Assembly: GCA_902781945.1 (NCBI GenBank)
Contig: CACZLE010000007.1
Span: 1 to 64,000 of the forward strand
DNA length: 64,000 bases
Direction of reading: 5' to 3'
DNA from: an uncultured Eubacteriales bacterium
GTDB taxonomy: Bacteria; Bacillota; Clostridia; Christensenellales; Aristaeellaceae
A program made the position numbers and the translations under genes. The notes under the pieces are model-generated. The model ran no database searches. It saw only the letters and a list, made by a program, of their open reading frames with translations, and was not told the DNA's origin. Positions 8,603 to 18,337 of the stretch are shown in pieces (the first letter of the stretch is position 1; each line of letters begins with the position of its first letter).

Positions 8603-8948
8603 TATATCCTGGAATATAAGGGAGCTCATTATTTCGGAGAAGAGCCTTCTGAAAACGCTGATAAAGACCCGGCTTGGAAAATACGAATCTCAGAATCCTT
8701 TGCGTTGATTCAGAATAGCTCATACTGAAACCTGCTTAAAACAATACACCAAAAAACAGAAATGTGACGGGTTTAGATATAGTCTGTTATTAGATCCTGC
8801 TGGCCTTCGGCCAGCAGGATCTCTTGTTGACTATATTTATCCTCCGTCTAATTTCTGCCCGTCGTCCCGCCTCCCGCGCATTTCCCTGGTATCAAACGCC
8901 TTGCTTCCTGCCAAAATAACTCCATGCATGTTTAAATGGAGGCAAGGT
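8603..8948. other. Intergenic stretch without a gene
   Basis: These 346 bases contain one clear terminator hairpin (8792-8822) and a weak promoter candidate (TTGACT at 8827-8832, 16 bases, TAATTT at 8849-8854) ahead of the glucan synthase gene. I see no coding sequence or RNA gene. Confidence 0.6.
8792..8822 (+). terminator. Rho-independent-type terminator hairpin
   Basis: A perfect 14-bp stem (AGATCCTGCTGGCC / GGCCAGCAGGATCT) with a TTC loop is followed by CTTGTTG. It lies downstream of the VanZ-like gene. Confidence 0.75.
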
Positions 8949-11900
8949 ATGAACGCGATGCAACGGCAGGCACTGCGGCGAGCGGAAAAAACGGTGTGCG
9001 GGCTGGATCGGGAGGAGCTGCCGCCGGCGGCGGAATGGCTGCGGGACAACGCCCGGGCGCTGTACGGCCAGGAGAGCGGACGGGGGCTGAGACGGCGGGA
9101 ATTCGGGCGGCTGCGGGCGGTGTGCGACCAGCTGAGCGGCCAGCTTTCCGGCCCCTGGACGGAGGCCGCCCTGTGCCGCGCCGTCCAGCGCATTGCCGGG
9201 GAGGCCGCGCCCTTCACGGTGGCGGAGGCCCGAGCGCTGCAGGGGATGCTGCGGGACCGGATGCTGGAGCGCCTGGGGGCGCTGCTGCCGGAGATCCTGG
9301 CGGAATGCCGCCAATGGCAGGCGGCTCGCCGCCTGGCCGCCCATCCGGGGCGTACCCTGCCCACGGAGCCCGCGGTGCTGTGCCGGGCGCTGGACATTCT
9401 GACCGCCTCGGGACAGGCCGGGGCCGTCCGGGCCTTGCAGAGCCGCATGCGGGCGGCGAATATCGATCCCGAGGCCGCGGCCTACGCCGTCCGGGAGCAA
9501 TCGACGGCCCTGGCCGCCGAAACCGGCGCGCTGATCGGGGCCCTCAAGTCCCTGCCCGGCCTGCATTGGGACCGGCTGGCCGAGCGCCTGTGCGCCGCCT
9601 GCCAGGTCCTGCGGCGGCACCCGGATTTCATGCGCATGGAGTTGCAAAGCCGCGCCCTGTATCTCTCCGCCGTCCGCCGCCTGAGCCGCCGCACGGGCCT
9701 TTCCGAAACCGAACTGTGCGAAAAAGCCCTGGCGCTGTGTTCGAGCAAGGAGGGCGCGGCGGGGGACCCCGGCTATTATCTGCTGGAGGATCCCCGGAAG
9801 CTGGGCCTGCGGAGCCTGTCCGAAAAAGGAAAAATCAGGGCCTATGCGGCCCTTTTGCTGCTGGGCGCGGCCCTGTCCCTGGGACTGGGCCTCCTTTTGC
9901 TGCCCGTGTGGGCGGCGCTGCCCTTTGGCTTTGCCATGATCGCCGTCTATCACCGCCTGCTGGAGCGCGCTGCCGCCCGGTTCTTACCCCGGCGGGGGCT
10001 GCCCCGGCTGGCTCCGGCCTGCCTGCCCCGGGAGGCCCGGGCGCTGGTGGCCGTGCCCACGGTGCTCACCAGCCGCAGCCACGCCCTGCAAATGTGCCGC
10101 CATCTGTCCGTGCTGTACCTGGCCAACGCCCAGGCCCCGGCGGATTTTCTGCTGCTGGCGGATTTTACCGACGCCGACCAGGCGGAAACGCCCCGGGACA
10201 AGGAGATCGTCCGGGGGGCCGCCGCGGGCATCGAGGCCCTGAACGAGTCCTACGGCCCCCGGTTTTATTATCTGCACCGGCAGCGGACGCGGGACGCCGA
10301 TGGGCACTTTGCGGGCCGGGAGCGCAAGCGCGGGGCCCTGGAGCTGCTGAACGCCCTGATTTTAGGGGAAGAAAGCCCTGATCCCCTGGTTTACGCCACG
10401 CCCCTGGACCGCCGCTACACCCACGTGATCACCCTGGACGCGGATACCTTTTTGCCTGCCGGGGCGGCGGAAAAGCTGCTGGGAGCGGCCCTGCATCCCC
10501 TGCAAAGGGGCCGCGTGACCGTCATCCAGCCCCGCATGGTCACATTGTCCATGCACGTTTTTTCCCACGCCCAGCAGCTTCTGGGCGGCCAGGGCGGGGC
10601 CGACGGCTATGGCGCGGCGGCTGCCGATTTCTACCAGGACGCCTTTGGCCGGGGCAGCTTCATGGGCAAGGGCATTTACGAGCCCGCCGCCTTCCGTGCG
10701 GCCACCGCCCGCCTGCCCCGAAACCACGTCCTGAGCCACGATTTGATCGAGGGTGAATTGGCCCGCGCCGCCCTGGCCGGGGACATCATCTGCTACGACG
10801 GCCATCCCCGCCGGGTGGCGGGGTTCCTGCGGCGCGCCCACCGCTGGACCCGGGGCGACTGGCAGATCGCCGGGTTTTTAGGGGATCAAAAGCTGGATCT
10901 TTTGTCAAAAGTCAAGATTTGGGACAATCTGCGCCGCTCGCTGACGCCCTTTGCGCGCATGCTTGCCCTGATTTTGTGCGCTTCTCTGCGGGCTTACGCG
11001 CCCTTTTTCCTGCTGCTGCTCTTCCCCCTGGCCGAAAGCCTGCTGCTGCCCGCCGAGGCCCTCGTCCGGGTGGACGCTGTCCTCCGGGCGCTGTGGCGCA
11101 TGCGGGTCAGCCACAAAAGGCTGCTGGAGTGGGTCACCGCCGCCCAGGCGGACAAAAGCGAGCTTAAGGACCTGCGCGGGGCCCTGCCGCCCATGGTCTG
11201 CGGCATCGTGCTGCTGTTCGCCTCGGCAAACGCCGCCTTCTGGCCGGGCTTCGCCCTGGGCCTCGCCTGGCTGGCCTATCCCCTGACCGCCCGGTTCCTG
11301 GACCGGCCCCGCAGCCGCCGGGAGGGCCTGGAGGCCGCCCAGGGGCGCTTTTTGATGGAAGCCGCCCGGGATACCTGGAAATTCTTTGAAAAATACGTGG
11401 GGCCGGGCACCCGCTTTCTGCCGCCGGACAACGTGCAGGTATCGCCCAACCGCGGTGCGGCCCCGCGCACCTCGCCCACCAATATGGGGCTGTATCTGCT
11501 GTCCCTGTGCGCCGCCCACGCCCTGGGCATCATCGACACCCAAACCCTGCTGACCCGCGCCGAACAGACGGTGACGACCCTGGAAAAGCTGCCCTGCTGG
11601 CGGGGCATTCCCTATAACTGGTATGATCTGCGCACCCTGGCCCCGCTGCCGCCCCGGGTGGTATCCAGCGTGGACGCGGGCAATTACATGATCTGCCTCA
11701 TGGCCGCCGCCCAGGCCCTGCGGGACACCCGCCAGCCCACCGACGCCCCCGCCCGGCTGGACGCCCTGTGCGCGCGCATGGAGCTGGGCCGCCTCTACGA
11801 CAAGCGGAGCAGGCTGTTCCATATCAGCTGCGACGCGGACGGCGACGCCCTCAGCGCCGGGCGCTATGATCTATTGGCCAGCGAAAGCCAGCTCTTATCC

Positions 11901-14900
11901 TTCGCCGCCATCTGCCGGGGCACCGTGCCCGAAAGCCATTGGTGGCGGCTGGGCCGGGCCTGCGCGGATCGCAGGACCCTGCTCAGCTGGAGCGGCACGG
12001 CCTTTGAATATCTGATGGCTCCGCTGCTGCTGCCCACCTACGCGGACACCCTGCTGGCCGTGTCCCAGCGGGGCTGCGTCGCCGCCCAGATGCATGCGGG
12101 CCGGGCGGGCTATTTCGGCATTTCCGAGTCCGGCTACGCCCAGTTCGATCCCGAGCTCAATTATCGCTATCGGGCCTTCGGCGTGGCAGAATTGGCCCTG
12201 GACCCTCAAAGCGCCGGGGCCGTATACGCCCCCTATGCCGCCGCCCTGGCCCTGCGGGCGCGGCCCCGGGCGGCCTGCGACGCCCTGCGGGCCATGAAAA
12301 AGGCGGGCGCGTATGGGGAGTGCGGCTTCTACGAGGCCATCGACTGCCGGGAGGGCGCGCCCAGGATCGTGTTCAGCTTCATGGCCCACCATCAGGGCAT
12401 GCTGCTGTGCGCCCTGTGCAACGCCCTGAGCCCGGATTATCTGCCCCGGCTGCTGCTCAAGCTGCCCCGGGTGCAGGCCCATCTGCCGCTGCTGTGCGAG
12501 CTGCCGCCCCGCCGCGTTTCCCGGCTGCCTCGGCCCCTGCGTCCCCACCGGGACCGTCCCGCCGAGCCGCCCGTGCGCGTCCGGGGCGGGGCCGCGCTGC
12601 TGTCCGGCGGCGGCACGTCCTTGCTGATCAACAGCCGGGGCCACGGGGTGATCTTCCGGGAGGACATCGATTGGACGCGGTTCGATCCCCGGGCCGGGGC
12701 CCTCAGCGGGCCGCAGATCTTTTGGGAGGAAGAAAAGCAAGCGCCCCTGCGCCTGACAGGCGGAGCCTATGCCTGGACGGCGGGCGGAGCGATCTGCGCC
12801 CTGGCCCTGCCCGGTTTGAGAAGTGAAGTCCGCATCTGCGTGGACCCCCTCACCGGAGCGGCGGTGTACGCGGTGAAGCTGCGCAATATGCAGCGTCAGC
12901 CCCGGGAGGGCCGGCTGGTGTTCCGCGTGGACCCGGCCCTGGAAAACCGCCGGGATTATTCGGCGCATCCCGCCTTTTCCGAGCTGTTCCTGACCGTCCA
13001 GGAGGACGGGGCAGGCTGTTTGCTGCGCCGTCAATTGCGGGCGGGCGGGGAAAGGGCCCTGCGGCTCAGCGCCCGCAGCCATTTTTTGACCCTGGCCCTC
13101 GGCCAGAGCGAAAGCCGGACGTTTATGCTGGGAGAAACGCTGCCGGACAATCCCGCCCGGTGCGAGGGTCTGGCCGCGGCCCGGTTCCAGGCCCGGCGGC
13201 GCATGGCGGAATTCAGCGCGGAGCAGCTGGCCCAGGCCTGCCAATTGGCGGACCGGCTGCTCTATCGGCGGGACGCCGCTGCCGCCGCGCCCCTCCGGGA
13301 GCTGTGGGCCCTGGGCATCAGCGGCGATCACCCGCTGCTGGCCGTGCGGGCGGACCCGGAGGCGGGCACGGCCCCCATCCGGCAGATCTACGCTCTGTTC
13401 TCCTGGCTGATTCAGGGGGGCGCCCGGGCCGAGATGGCCGTGCTGCTGCCGCCCGAGGCGGGCTATGAACAGCCCCTGCGCGCCTGCTGCGAAGGGCTGG
13501 CCGGCGTGCGGATTTTATATGAGGGAGAGGAAGCCCTGCGGGCCTTTGCGGCGGTGTTCCTGGATACGGCCCGGCCCCTGACGGCGCAATGGGCGGAAGC
13601 GCCCGAGAGCGTGGGCCTGACCCCTGCCGCCCGTGGCGGCGCGCTGCCCGCCCTGCCGCCCCTGCGCTGCTGGAATGGTGTGGGCGGCTTCACCGACGGC
13701 GGCGGATATCTGATTCAGGGCGCGGCTCCCGTGCCTTGGTGCCACATCCTGTGCAACGAGAGCTTTGGCACGCTGGTCTGCGAGCAGGGCATCCTGTATT
13801 CCTACGCGGGCAACAGCCGTCTGCACCGTCTGACACGCTTTTCCCAGCAGGCGGCGGAGCCCGCGGAGGAGTATTTCATCCTGGAAAACGGCCAGGGCTG
13901 GTCCCTGACCCGCAGTCCCCTGCAAAACGCCGACACCCGCGTGATTTACGGCATGGGCACGGCGGAATATCAATGCGCCCTGCCGGGGATGGAGGCCACG
14001 CTTTGCTGTTTTGCGGATGCGCAGTTTGCCTGCGGCGGGCGCGTGTTGACCCTGCGCAGTTTATCGTCCTCCGCCCACGCCCTGACGGTGCTGGGCGCGG
14101 TCCGCTTCGCCCTGGGGGAAGATGGCCGCGGCACGGCGGCGCAGGCCCGTAACGGCCTGGTCGTCGCCCGGGGAGAGCTGCCCGGGGCGGCCTTTTTCCA
14201 CCTGCCCGGCGGGGAAGGGACCACGGCGGAGAGCAGCGCCTACGGCGTGGGGGACGGCCCCCGGCACACGAATCCCGACGTTCCCGGCAGCGTGGGCCTG
14301 CTGCGGCGGGAAATCACCCTGCGTCCCGGCGAAAGCGTCACCCTGTGCTTCTGGCTGGGGTATATCGCGGAGGAAAAGGAGCTGCCCGCCCTGCTGCCGC
14401 GGCTCACCGCGGATCGCATCCAGGGGGCGCGAAATTATTGGCGGGATCAGCTGGATATCCTGCGCTTCCGTCTGCCCGACGGCCTGCTGAGCGACTGGCT
14501 GGGGGGCTTTTTGCCCTATCAGGTCCGGGCCTCCCGGCTTTTCATGCGGGCGGGCTTCTGGCAGCCCGGCGGGGCCTGGGGCTTCCGGGATCAATTGCAG
14601 GACATGCTGGCCCTGCTGTTCACCGAGCCCGGGCGGGTGCGGGCTCATCTGCTGCTGTGCGCCTCCCGGCAATACGCGGAGGGGGACGTGCAGCATTGGT
14701 GGCATCCCGGCGGGGCGGGGGTGCGCACGCGCATCACGGACGACCGCCTATTCCTGCCCTGGGTGCTGGCGCGGTACGTCCACGTCACCGGGGATAACGG
14801 CATATTGGATATTTCCGTGCCCTTCCTGGTTTCCCCGCCCTTGGCGGAGGGGGAGCGGGACCGCTACGAGCTGGCGGAGCCCGGGGACAGCGCACCTTTG

Positions 14901-15872
14901 CGGGAGCATTGCCTGCGGGCCATCCACAGCCTGCGGTACGGCCCCCACGGCATCCCCCTGATGGCGGGAGGCGACTGGAACGACGGCATGAACGCCGTGG
15001 GCGGAGAAAGCGCCTGGCTGGGGTTCTTTTTGATCATGGTCCTGCGGGACTTCGCGCCCCTGTGCGACGAAAGAACAAGGGATCAGCTGGACCGCCGCCG
15101 CATCCATCTGCAAACCGCCATGCAGGCCGCCTGGACGGGCCGGTGGTTTCTGCGGGCCTGGTACATGGACGGGCGCACCCTGGGCGCGCCGGACAGCGAG
15201 GTGCCCCGCATCGACCTGATCAGCCAGAGCTTCGCGGCCTTCGCGGGCATGCCCCGGGATCAGGTGGGCAAGGCTCTGGACGCCGCCTGGGAGCTGCTGC
15301 ATCGGGAAAACGGCGTGACCCTGCTGCTGGACCCGCCTTTTACGCCCGAGGAAAAGGCCGGGTACATCGGGGCCTATCCGCCGGGGGTGCGGGAGAACGG
15401 CGGCCAATACACCCACGCCCTGCCCTGGTTCATGCGGGCGCTGCTCCAGCAGGGCCAGACCGAACGGGCCTGGCAGCTGCTGCGCGAGATTCTGCCCTAC
15501 GCCCACAGCGACACCCCGGAAAAGGCCCGGCAGTACCGGGCGGAGCCCTATGTGCTGGCGGCGGATATCACGCCCCAGGGCCGGGGCGGCTGGACCTGGT
15601 ACACCGGCAGCGCGGGGTGGCTCTATCAGGTGTTCCTGTGCGATTTTCTGGGCTTTGACCGCCGGGGCGACGCCGTGCGCCTCAGCCCTCGCCTGCCCAG
15701 CCATTGGGACCGCTTCACCCTGATCTACCGGGTGGGCCGCAGCCGCTACCTGCTCACCGCCGCCCGGGACGTGCCCTACATCACCCTGGACGGCGAAAAG
15801 CAGGTGGGGGCCTACGTGGACATCCGGGACGACGGGGAGGAGCATGAGATACGGTTTCCGGTGAACACATAA
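8949..15872 (+). CDS. Cyclic beta-1,2-glucan synthase homologue (GT84-GH189-GH94)
   Basis: A 2307-residue multidomain membrane enzyme resembling NdvB/Cgs, which builds cyclic beta-1,2-glucan from UDP-glucose. The start ATG 8949 follows GGAGG by 6 bases. Domain order: an N-terminal helical region with a membrane pair (about 298-340); a GT84-type glycosyltransferase (acidic LDADTFLP near 495, SHDLIEGELARA near 596, RWTRGDWQIAG near 634); further membrane segments (about 670-705 and 747-785); a glucoamylase-like cyclisation domain of the GH189 type (PPDNVQ, SPTNMGLYLLS, SSVDAGNY, HHQGMLLCAL near 1146); then a GH94 phosphorylase-like part with GFRDQLQD near 1873 and the GGDWNDGMN catalytic segment near 2005. 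Proteobacterial enzymes reach about 2800 residues, so this is a compact form. No export gene is adjacent. Confidence 0.9.
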   Translation: MNAMQRQALRRAEKTVCGLDREELPPAAEWLRDNARALYGQESGRGLRRREFGRLRAVCDQLSGQLSGPWTEAALCRAVQRIAGEAAPFTVAEARALQGMLRDRMLERLGALLPEILAECRQWQAARRLAAHPGRTLPTEPAVLCRALDILTASGQAGAVRALQSRMRAANIDPEAAAYAVREQSTALAAETGALIGALKSLPGLHWDRLAERLCAACQVLRRHPDFMRMELQSRALYLSAVRRLSRRTGLSETELCEKALALCSSKEGAAGDPGYYLLEDPRKLGLRSLSEKGKIRAYAALLLLGAALSLGLGLLLLPVWAALPFGFAMIAVYHRLLERAAARFLPRRGLPRLAPACLPREARALVAVPTVLTSRSHALQMCRHLSVLYLANAQAPADFLLLADFTDADQAETPRDKEIVRGAAAGIEALNESYGPRFYYLHRQRTRDADGHFAGRERKRGALELLNALILGEESPDPLVYATPLDRRYTHVITLDADTFLPAGAAEKLLGAALHPLQRGRVTVIQPRMVTLSMHVFSHAQQLLGGQGGADGYGAAAADFYQDAFGRGSFMGKGIYEPAAFRAATARLPRNHVLSHDLIEGELARAALAGDIICYDGHPRRVAGFLRRAHRWTRGDWQIAGFLGDQKLDLLSKVKIWDNLRRSLTPFARMLALILCASLRAYAPFFLLLLFPLAESLLLPAEALVRVDAVLRALWRMRVSHKRLLEWVTAAQADKSELKDLRGALPPMVCGIVLLFASANAAFWPGFALGLAWLAYPLTARFLDRPRSRREGLEAAQGRFLMEAARDTWKFFEKYVGPGTRFLPPDNVQVSPNRGAAPRTSPTNMGLYLLSLCAAHALGIIDTQTLLTRAEQTVTTLEKLPCWRGIPYNWYDLRTLAPLPPRVVSSVDAGNYMICLMAAAQALRDTRQPTDAPARLDALCARMELGRLYDKRSRLFHISCDADGDALSAGRYDLLASESQLLSFAAICRGTVPESHWWRLGRACADRRTLLSWSGTAFEYLMAPLLLPTYADTLLAVSQRGCVAAQMHAGRAGYFGISESGYAQFDPELNYRYRAFGVAELALDPQSAGAVYAPYAAALALRARPRAACDALRAMKKAGAYGECGFYEAIDCREGAPRIVFSFMAHHQGMLLCALCNALSPDYLPRLLLKLPRVQAHLPLLCELPPRRVSRLPRPLRPHRDRPAEPPVRVRGGAALLSGGGTSLLINSRGHGVIFREDIDWTRFDPRAGALSGPQIFWEEEKQAPLRLTGGAYAWTAGGAICALALPGLRSEVRICVDPLTGAAVYAVKLRNMQRQPREGRLVFRVDPALENRRDYSAHPAFSELFLTVQEDGAGCLLRRQLRAGGERALRLSARSHFLTLALGQSESRTFMLGETLPDNPARCEGLAAARFQARRRMAEFSAEQLAQACQLADRLLYRRDAAAAAPLRELWALGISGDHPLLAVRADPEAGTAPIRQIYALFSWLIQGGARAEMAVLLPPEAGYEQPLRACCEGLAGVRILYEGEEALRAFAAVFLDTARPLTAQWAEAPESVGLTPAARGGALPALPPLRCWNGVGGFTDGGGYLIQGAAPVPWCHILCNESFGTLVCEQGILYSYAGNSRLHRLTRFSQQAAEPAEEYFILENGQGWSLTRSPLQNADTRVIYGMGTAEYQCALPGMEATLCCFADAQFACGGRVLTLRSLSSSAHALTVLGAVRFALGEDGRGTAAQARNGLVVARGELPGAAFFHLPGGEGTTAESSAYGVGDGPRHTNPDVPGSVGLLRREITLRPGESVTLCFWLGYIAEEKELPALLPRLTADRIQGARNYWRDQLDILRFRLPDGLLSDWLGGFLPYQVRASRLFMRAGFWQPGGAWGFRDQLQDMLALLFTEPGRVRAHLLLCASRQYAEGDVQHWWHPGGAGVRTRITDDRLFLPWVLARYVHVTGDNGILDISVPFLVSPPLAEGERDRYELAEPGDSAPLREHCLRAIHSLRYGPHGIPLMAGGDWNDGMNAVGGESAWLGFFLIMVLRDFAPLCDERTRDQLDRRRIHLQTAMQAAWTGRWFLRAWYMDGRTLGAPDSEVPRIDLISQSFAAFAGMPRDQVGKALDAAWELLHRENGVTLLLDPPFTPEEKAGYIGAYPPGVRENGGQYTHALPWFMRALLQQGQTERAWQLLREILPYAHSDTPEKARQYRAEPYVLAADITPQGRGGWTWYTGSAGWLYQVFLCDFLGFDRRGDAVRLSPRLPSHWDRFTLIYRVGRSRYLLTAARDVPYITLDGEKQVGAYVDIRDDGEEHEIRFPVNT

Positions 15873-15884
15873 TAACAAACCAGC

Positions 15885-15943
15885 AATTGTCAAGGGAGAC
15901 GTTCGAGGCCGCGGAGGCCTCGAACGTATTCTCCTTGCCAATT
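15885..15943 (+). terminator. Long palindromic terminator / palindromic repeat
   Basis: A 12-bp perfect stem at 15899-15927 (ACGTTCGAGGCC / GGCCTCGAACGT, loop GCGGA) is extended by imperfect pairing of ATTGTCAAGGGAG with CTCCTTGCCAAT. It ends the glucan synthase gene and may also serve the convergent AlkZ-related gene. The core recurs at 37756-37786. Confidence 0.7.
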
Positions 15944-15951
15944 TCCGCTTG

Positions 15952-16599
15952 TTATTTCAGCTCTTTCCTCAGCTTTCCCTCATCCGCGCCGGGCATCACC
16001 CGCGTCAGGTGGGCCACCATGCGCTCAAAGGATTCCTCGGGGGTGCGGTCATTGCGGATGGCCCAGAAGTCCGCCCCCAGCCAGACGTCGGCCAGGTCGA
16101 TGACGGCGTTGCCCCAGCCGTAGGGGGCGCCGTCCTTGGCGCGGTCATACTGAAAATCGCTGGTGACCACGTAGGTCTGCATTTGCAGGCGGGCCAGCAC
16201 GGTGTCATAGCCCTTGGTAAAACCGCATTCCCGCTTGGCGTACTTGGAGAGCACCCCCGGGTGCGCCGCCAGGTAATCCATCAGCATCCGGTCGTGATAG
16301 GGGGCCAGGCCGTCGTCCACCCGCTCGTCCCAGGCGTAGCCCTCCCGCCGCCAGTTGGCCAGATCGGGGAACCAGCGGGGGCTGATGAAGGCGGCCTTGC
16401 GGCGGATGAACTTGCCGTACACACAGATTTTTTCCGCCGCCAGCGGGCCCTTCCATTCCCAGGGGCCGGGAAGGCTGGTGAACCAGCAGGCGGGGTCGAT
16501 GTTCTCCTCCACCGACCAGCCGGGGACGCTGTTGGTGAAGAAAGGCAGAATGCCCACCTGATCGATCAGGCGGGCCAGATCGTCTTGGGTGTGGATCAT
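15952..16599 (-). CDS. AlkZ-related protein
   Basis: A 215-residue soluble protein that matches what I recall of the AlkZ-related family (winged-helix relatives of alkylpurine DNA glycosylases). Recognised segments are the opening LARLIDQVGILPFF, WEWKGPLA near 48, YGKFIRRKAAFISPRWFPD near 61-79, and MQTYVVTSDF near 140. The family is widespread in Firmicutes, and a DNA repair role has been assumed rather than shown. The ATG at 16599 has no strong ribosome binding site. It is a lone gene, convergent with the glucan synthase and downstream of a decayed ATPase gene. Confidence 0.7.
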   Translation of the reverse strand: MIHTQDDLARLIDQVGILPFFTNSVPGWSVEENIDPACWFTSLPGPWEWKGPLAAEKICVYGKFIRRKAAFISPRWFPDLANWRREGYAWDERVDDGLAPYHDRMLMDYLAAHPGVLSKYAKRECGFTKGYDTVLARLQMQTYVVTSDFQYDRAKDGAPYGWGNAVIDLADVWLGADFWAIRNDRTPEESFERMVAHLTRVMPGADEGKLRKELK

Positions 16600-16695
16600 A
16601 TCATTTGTCCAGCCTGGCGCTGGCCTCCTCCCCGATTCAGAAGTATCATCATAATTCGCCGCAAAAGTGCGGCTTTCCTTCCTTTGCGCGCAAAA

Positions 16696-17288
16696 TCAGC
16701 CCCTTGCAAGGGGCCTGGATGAACATGAAAGGCATGTGTGAAAAAACTTGGTATCCACTTCTTTATCCTTGGGGCCGCCGCGGGAATAGCCCACCCGCGT
16801 GGCCTGCTGGTAGTAGAACGCGGCCACATGCTTGTAAACCGCCGTCTCCACCACCTTGCCCAGTTCCTCGGGATCGTATATGGTTTTCAGCCACTTATCC
16901 CAGCCGCTGGCGTATTGGATCTCATCAAAGAAATAATAGGCGTCCTGGGTGGGCCACGCGTTTTCGTGGTAGCAATCCAGGATGTCGCTGAGATTGCTCA
17001 GCTTCAGCATGGGGTGATCCAGCGAGATAAAAACGATTCGCTCCGGCGCGACGCCGCGCTGCAGCAGCGTATCGATCATCTGATATTCGATGATGGTTTT
17101 GCCCACGCGCCGCGTGCCCGTCAGCACCACTGTTCGGCGGCTATCCTGCTGATCCAGCCGCTTCATGGCCTCGTAATATGCAAATCGGCGGTTTTTTTGA
17201 GCAGCGCGGGCATGACATTTCCCGTCGTCCACCAGGGATTGAAAGCCCGCAATACCTTCATGATCTGTTCGGGCGTCGTGATGGCCAC
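16696..17288 (-). pseudogene. Decayed AAA ATPase (AAA_14/DUF4143 type)
   Basis: The original start is probably GTG 17288 behind GGAGGTGATT, giving the typical opening MKVLRAFNPWWTTG. Reading shifts frame in an A7 run (17192-17198), after which RRFAYYEAMKRL, Walker A GTRRVGKT and Walker B YYFFDEIQYA follow. Directly after KWLKTIYD the sequence jumps to ELGKVVETAVYKHVAAFYY, which belongs to the C-terminal DUF4143 part, so a large internal segment is deleted; the end is also degraded. Intact relatives are about 400 residues. It cannot encode a functional protein. It lies directly downstream of the AraC gene on the same strand. Confidence 0.85.
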
Positions 17289-17293
17289 AGCAA

Positions 17294-18208
17294 TCACCTC
17301 CGATGGGCCCGCTTATACTCCGACGGGGTCATGCCTGTGCGCTGACGGAAGGCATTGATGAAGGAGGACATGCTGTGAAAGCCGCTGGCATCAAAGGCAA
17401 AGGACACGCTTTTGCCCTCCTCCAGCAGCCCTTTGGCGTAGCCGATCTTCTGGTTCAGCAGGTATTCCGACAAATGCATATTATAGTACTGCCGGAAGAT
17501 CCGGCTGACGTATTCCCGGCTGTAATAGAAATGGCTGGCGATATCGGCCACATTCTGGATAGACTGGAAATGCTGATCCACATATTCCCGCAGGCTGCGG
17601 ACACTGCCGGGGATATCGGCAATGCGGCTGCTGTTGACGTCAGAATAATGGGCGGCGAGGAAAAACAATTCCAGGATCAGGCTGTATGCCGTCAGGACGC
17701 TGTCGGTCTGCCAGAAGGCCAGGGTGTATTCCAGCTGCTGCAGCAGATAGCGGAATTCCGCCAGCTTTTCCGGGCGGACGTGATGGAAGGAGGGCGCCTC
17801 CTGGGCAAAGAAGGCAGGCGGCGCGCCGATGCCCAGATCGGAAAAAAACATAGGGGAAAAATAAAATACATAGCGCTCATACAGGCCGGCCTCCAGCAAA
17901 CGGGCCGTGTGCTGGCAGCCCGGCGGGATCAGCAGGATATCGTCCGGGTGGGGCAGCATCTCCTGATCCGGGGAAACATAGGAAATGCTGCCGGTCACAA
18001 AAATATCCATTTCATAAAAGCTGTGGCTGTGCAGCTTTTCCGGGAAGCTGCTGGCCTCGTACCGGGTGCGGCGGTGGGAAAAAAGCAGATGCCGGCCCAC
18101 ATAAACATCCTCCCAACCCGAAAAGTTCTTGAACTTTTTCAGGCCGGGCTGCTCCGTGTGATCGGGAAAATAAAACCGGGCGATGTGATCCTGCTGATAA
18201 TGTTTCAT
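17294..18208 (-). CDS. AraC family transcriptional regulator
   Basis: A 304-residue regulator with an N-terminal cupin-like sensor (HSHSFYEMDIFVTG and HPDDILLIPPGCQH, about 80-120) and a C-terminal double helix-turn-helix (from about 205: SLREYVDQHF, ADIASHFYYSREYVSRIFRQ, GFHSMSSFINAFRQ, TGMTPSEYKR). ATG 18208 follows GGAGG. It is divergent from the operon of flavoprotein, sugar-binding protein, permeases and GDPD that starts at 18338, with 129 bases between the start codons, so it most likely controls that operon in response to a sugar or derivative. Confidence 0.92.
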   Translation of the reverse strand: MKHYQQDHIARFYFPDHTEQPGLKKFKNFSGWEDVYVGRHLLFSHRRTRYEASSFPEKLHSHSFYEMDIFVTGSISYVSPDQEMLPHPDDILLIPPGCQHTARLLEAGLYERYVFYFSPMFFSDLGIGAPPAFFAQEAPSFHHVRPEKLAEFRYLLQQLEYTLAFWQTDSVLTAYSLILELFFLAAHYSDVNSSRIADIPGSVRSLREYVDQHFQSIQNVADIASHFYYSREYVSRIFRQYYNMHLSEYLLNQKIGYAKGLLEEGKSVSFAFDASGFHSMSSFINAFRQRTGMTPSEYKRAHRR

Positions 18209-18279
18209 CTGGGAACCTCCATTTGATCACAAATCCGTAAATTTTAACGCACAGAAAAGAAAAAATTGCAAAATAATGA

Positions 18280-18288
18280 TGATATAAT
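18280..18288 (+). promoter_or_regulatory. Extended -10 promoter of the first flavoprotein-ABC operon
   Basis: TGATATAAT is a perfect extended -10, 50 bases before the GTG start of the flavoprotein gene. No good -35 lies at 17 bases, which fits dependence on the divergent AraC activator. Confidence 0.6.
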
Positions 18289-18337
18289 ATTGATTATAGA
18301 TAAATTATCCATTATGTCAAGAAAGGTTGCGAAAAAC

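Noticed and set aside
8499-8723. Small minus-strand frame opposite the VanZ-like gene end
   Set aside because: No ribosome binding site or family; it is mostly antisense to the VanZ-like coding sequence.
18266-18271. TTGCAA as -35 of the flavoprotein operon promoter
   Set aside because: It is only 11 bases from the TATAAT at 18283, far below the required 16-18.
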